Assembly (NCBI GenBank): GCA_905193485.1
Contig: CAJJOX010000111.1
Location: forward strand, 1 to 7,375
Origin: an uncultured Porphyromonadaceae bacterium
GTDB lineage: Bacteria; Bacteroidota; Bacteroidia; Bacteroidales; Muribaculaceae
DNA: 7,375 bases
Direction of reading: 5' to 3'
The position numbers and the translations under genes are program-made. Of this stretch, positions 7,078-7,375 are shown piece after piece. A model generated the notes under the pieces. It had not been told where the DNA came from. It searched no databases and saw nothing but the letters and a program-made list of their open reading frames with translations. Within the stretch, counting starts at the first letter, position 1; the number at the start of each line of letters is the position of its first letter.

Positions 7078-7159
7078 GCCCGGATGGCGGAATCGGTAGA
7101 CGCGACGGTCTCAAACACCGTTGGAGCAATCCATCCCGGTTCGATCCCGGGTCCGGGTA
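7078..7159 (+). tRNA. tRNA-Leu (anticodon CAA)
   Basis: The 82-base class II tRNA folds cleanly. The acceptor arm is GCCCGGA/TCCGGGT (the first pair is G-U) with discriminator A at 7159, as leucine tRNAs require. The D arm contains GGTAGACGC. The anticodon stem is ACGGT/ACCGT around CTCAAAC, giving anticodon CAA for UUG codons. A long variable arm TGGA-GCAA-TCCA is typical of Leu. The T arm is CCCGG-TTCGATC-CCGGG. The three bases after the discriminator are CTG, so CCA is not encoded and must be added by the CCA-adding enzyme. It is a single-gene transcript between the promoter at 7034-7064 and the terminator at 7168-7196. Confidence 0.97.
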
Positions 7160-7167
7160 CTGAAACG

Positions 7168-7196
7168 GGGAGCAGAGCAATCTGCTCCCTTTTCTT
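7168..7196 (+). terminator. Intrinsic terminator of tRNA-Leu
   Basis: GGGAGCAGA (7168-7176) pairs perfectly over 9 bp with TCTGCTCCC (7181-7189) around a GCAA (GNRA-type) tetraloop, followed at once by TTTTCTT. This is a textbook intrinsic terminator placed 8 bases after the tRNA. Confidence 0.93.
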
Positions 7197-7214
7197 GTAC
7201 ACTATCGATTCACA

Positions 7215-7240
7215 GCGTCCTGACGCTCCGGCAACCGGAG
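7215..7240. other. Two adjacent small hairpins between convergent tRNA and SRP RNA units
   Basis: GCGT-CCTG-ACGC (7215-7226) is followed by CTCCGG-CAA-CCGGAG (7226-7240), sharing one base. They lie in the 71-base convergent spacer, after the tRNA terminator on one strand and after the SRP RNA T run on the other. There is no T run of their own. They may be backup termination or transcript-end structures. Confidence 0.3.
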
Positions 7241-7261
7241 GATTATGCGGGGATGTCAAAT

Positions 7262-7274
7262 AAAAAAGGGTAAG
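7262..7274 (-). terminator. Terminator of the SRP RNA
   Basis: On the minus strand, CTTACCC (7268-7274) is followed directly by TTTTTT (7262-7267) and ATTT. The CTTACCC segment is the 3' half of the closing stem of the SRP RNA, pairing with GGGTAAG at 7358-7364. The long RNA hairpin itself therefore serves as the terminator stem. Confidence 0.7.
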
Positions 7275-7366
7275 CTATCTACATCGCACCGCTACGACCC
7301 GATACCGTTGCTTCGATCAAGACCTGGCGGAGTTCTCGGGGAGCTGGTCGTGTACGACTTACCCGA
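7268..7366 (-). ncRNA. ffs: Signal recognition particle RNA, small bacterial (4.5S-like) type
   Basis: This RNA binds Ffh to form the SRP, which targets nascent membrane proteins to FtsY and the translocon. On the minus strand it begins near GGGTAAG (7358-7364), which closes a 7-bp stem with CTTACCC (7268-7274). Inside, ACA/UGU, CG/CG, ACC/GGU, GCU/AGC and CCCGA/UCGGG pair in order, giving one long interrupted hairpin of about 97 bases. The core reads CCAGGUC then AAGCAACGG, comparable with E. coli 4.5S CCAGGUC and AAGCAGCC, the Ffh M-domain site. GUGCGAUGUAG near the 3' side parallels GUGCCGGGAUGUAG of E. coli. The apical loop is not an evident GGAA tetraloop. The 5' end and promoter lie at or past the window edge, so the exact start is uncertain. 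It was identified by eye from core motifs and fold, not by a covariance model. Confidence 0.8.
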
Positions 7367-7375
7367 CTGCTAAGG

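Noticed and set aside
6911..7259. Minus-strand open frames across the tRNA-Leu gene
   Set aside because: They read through a well-folded tRNA and its terminator on the opposite strand and show no protein signature.
1..7375. CRISPR array, insertion sequence, phage or defence system
   Set aside because: No regularly spaced repeats, transposase motifs, terminal repeats with target duplications or known defence domains were seen on either strand; all long coding sequence is accounted for by housekeeping enzymes.

Overview
This window reads as an ordinary housekeeping stretch of a Bacteroidota chromosome, most likely order Bacteroidales. A gut Muribaculaceae-like genome would fit the moderately high GC and protein style, but that family-level guess is weak. 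The evidence for the phylum is: no Shine-Dalgarno sequence before any of the full-length genes; three matches to the Bacteroidota promoter pattern (TTG, about 20 bases, TAnnTTTG); a tRNA without encoded CCA; a lysyl-tRNA synthetase with the C-terminal extension seen in this phylum; and a eukaryote-type glycogen branching enzyme.

Layout. Bases 1-218 (+) hold the last 71 codons of asnA (AMP-forming, ammonia-dependent asparagine synthetase). It converges on a minus-strand operon, and a 14-bp hairpin at 245-282 separates the two. The operon is transcribed from right to left as lysS (2711-4480), gpsA (1669-2664) and pgi (309-1646), with gaps of 46 and 22 bases. It joins lysine tRNA charging, glycerol-3-phosphate supply for phospholipids and the glucose-6-P/fructose-6-P interconversion. 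A promoter candidate lies at 4562-4595. The 266-base spacer 4481-4746 is rich in inverted repeats. Upstream, also on the minus strand, is glgB (4747-6876), a 709-residue branching enzyme with its own promoter at 6944-6975.

Bases 6877-7077 form a divergent intergenic region. Rightwards it carries a strong promoter (7034-7064) for tRNA-Leu(CAA) at 7078-7159, followed by an intrinsic terminator (7168-7196). Converging on this from the right edge is a minus-strand RNA, 7268 to about 7366, that I identify as the small SRP RNA (4.5S type). It has a closing GGGUAAG/CUUACCC stem followed by six U.

Pgi and GlgB both act on hexose phosphate and glycogen metabolism, but glgB is a separate transcription unit and no glgA or glgC is present. 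I see no mobile element, CRISPR array, phage gene, defence system or novel gene cluster. The items most worth a second look are small: a non-GNRA apical loop in the SRP RNA, a lysine/arginine-rich N-terminal tail on GlgB, and a cluster of palindromes between glgB and lysS.
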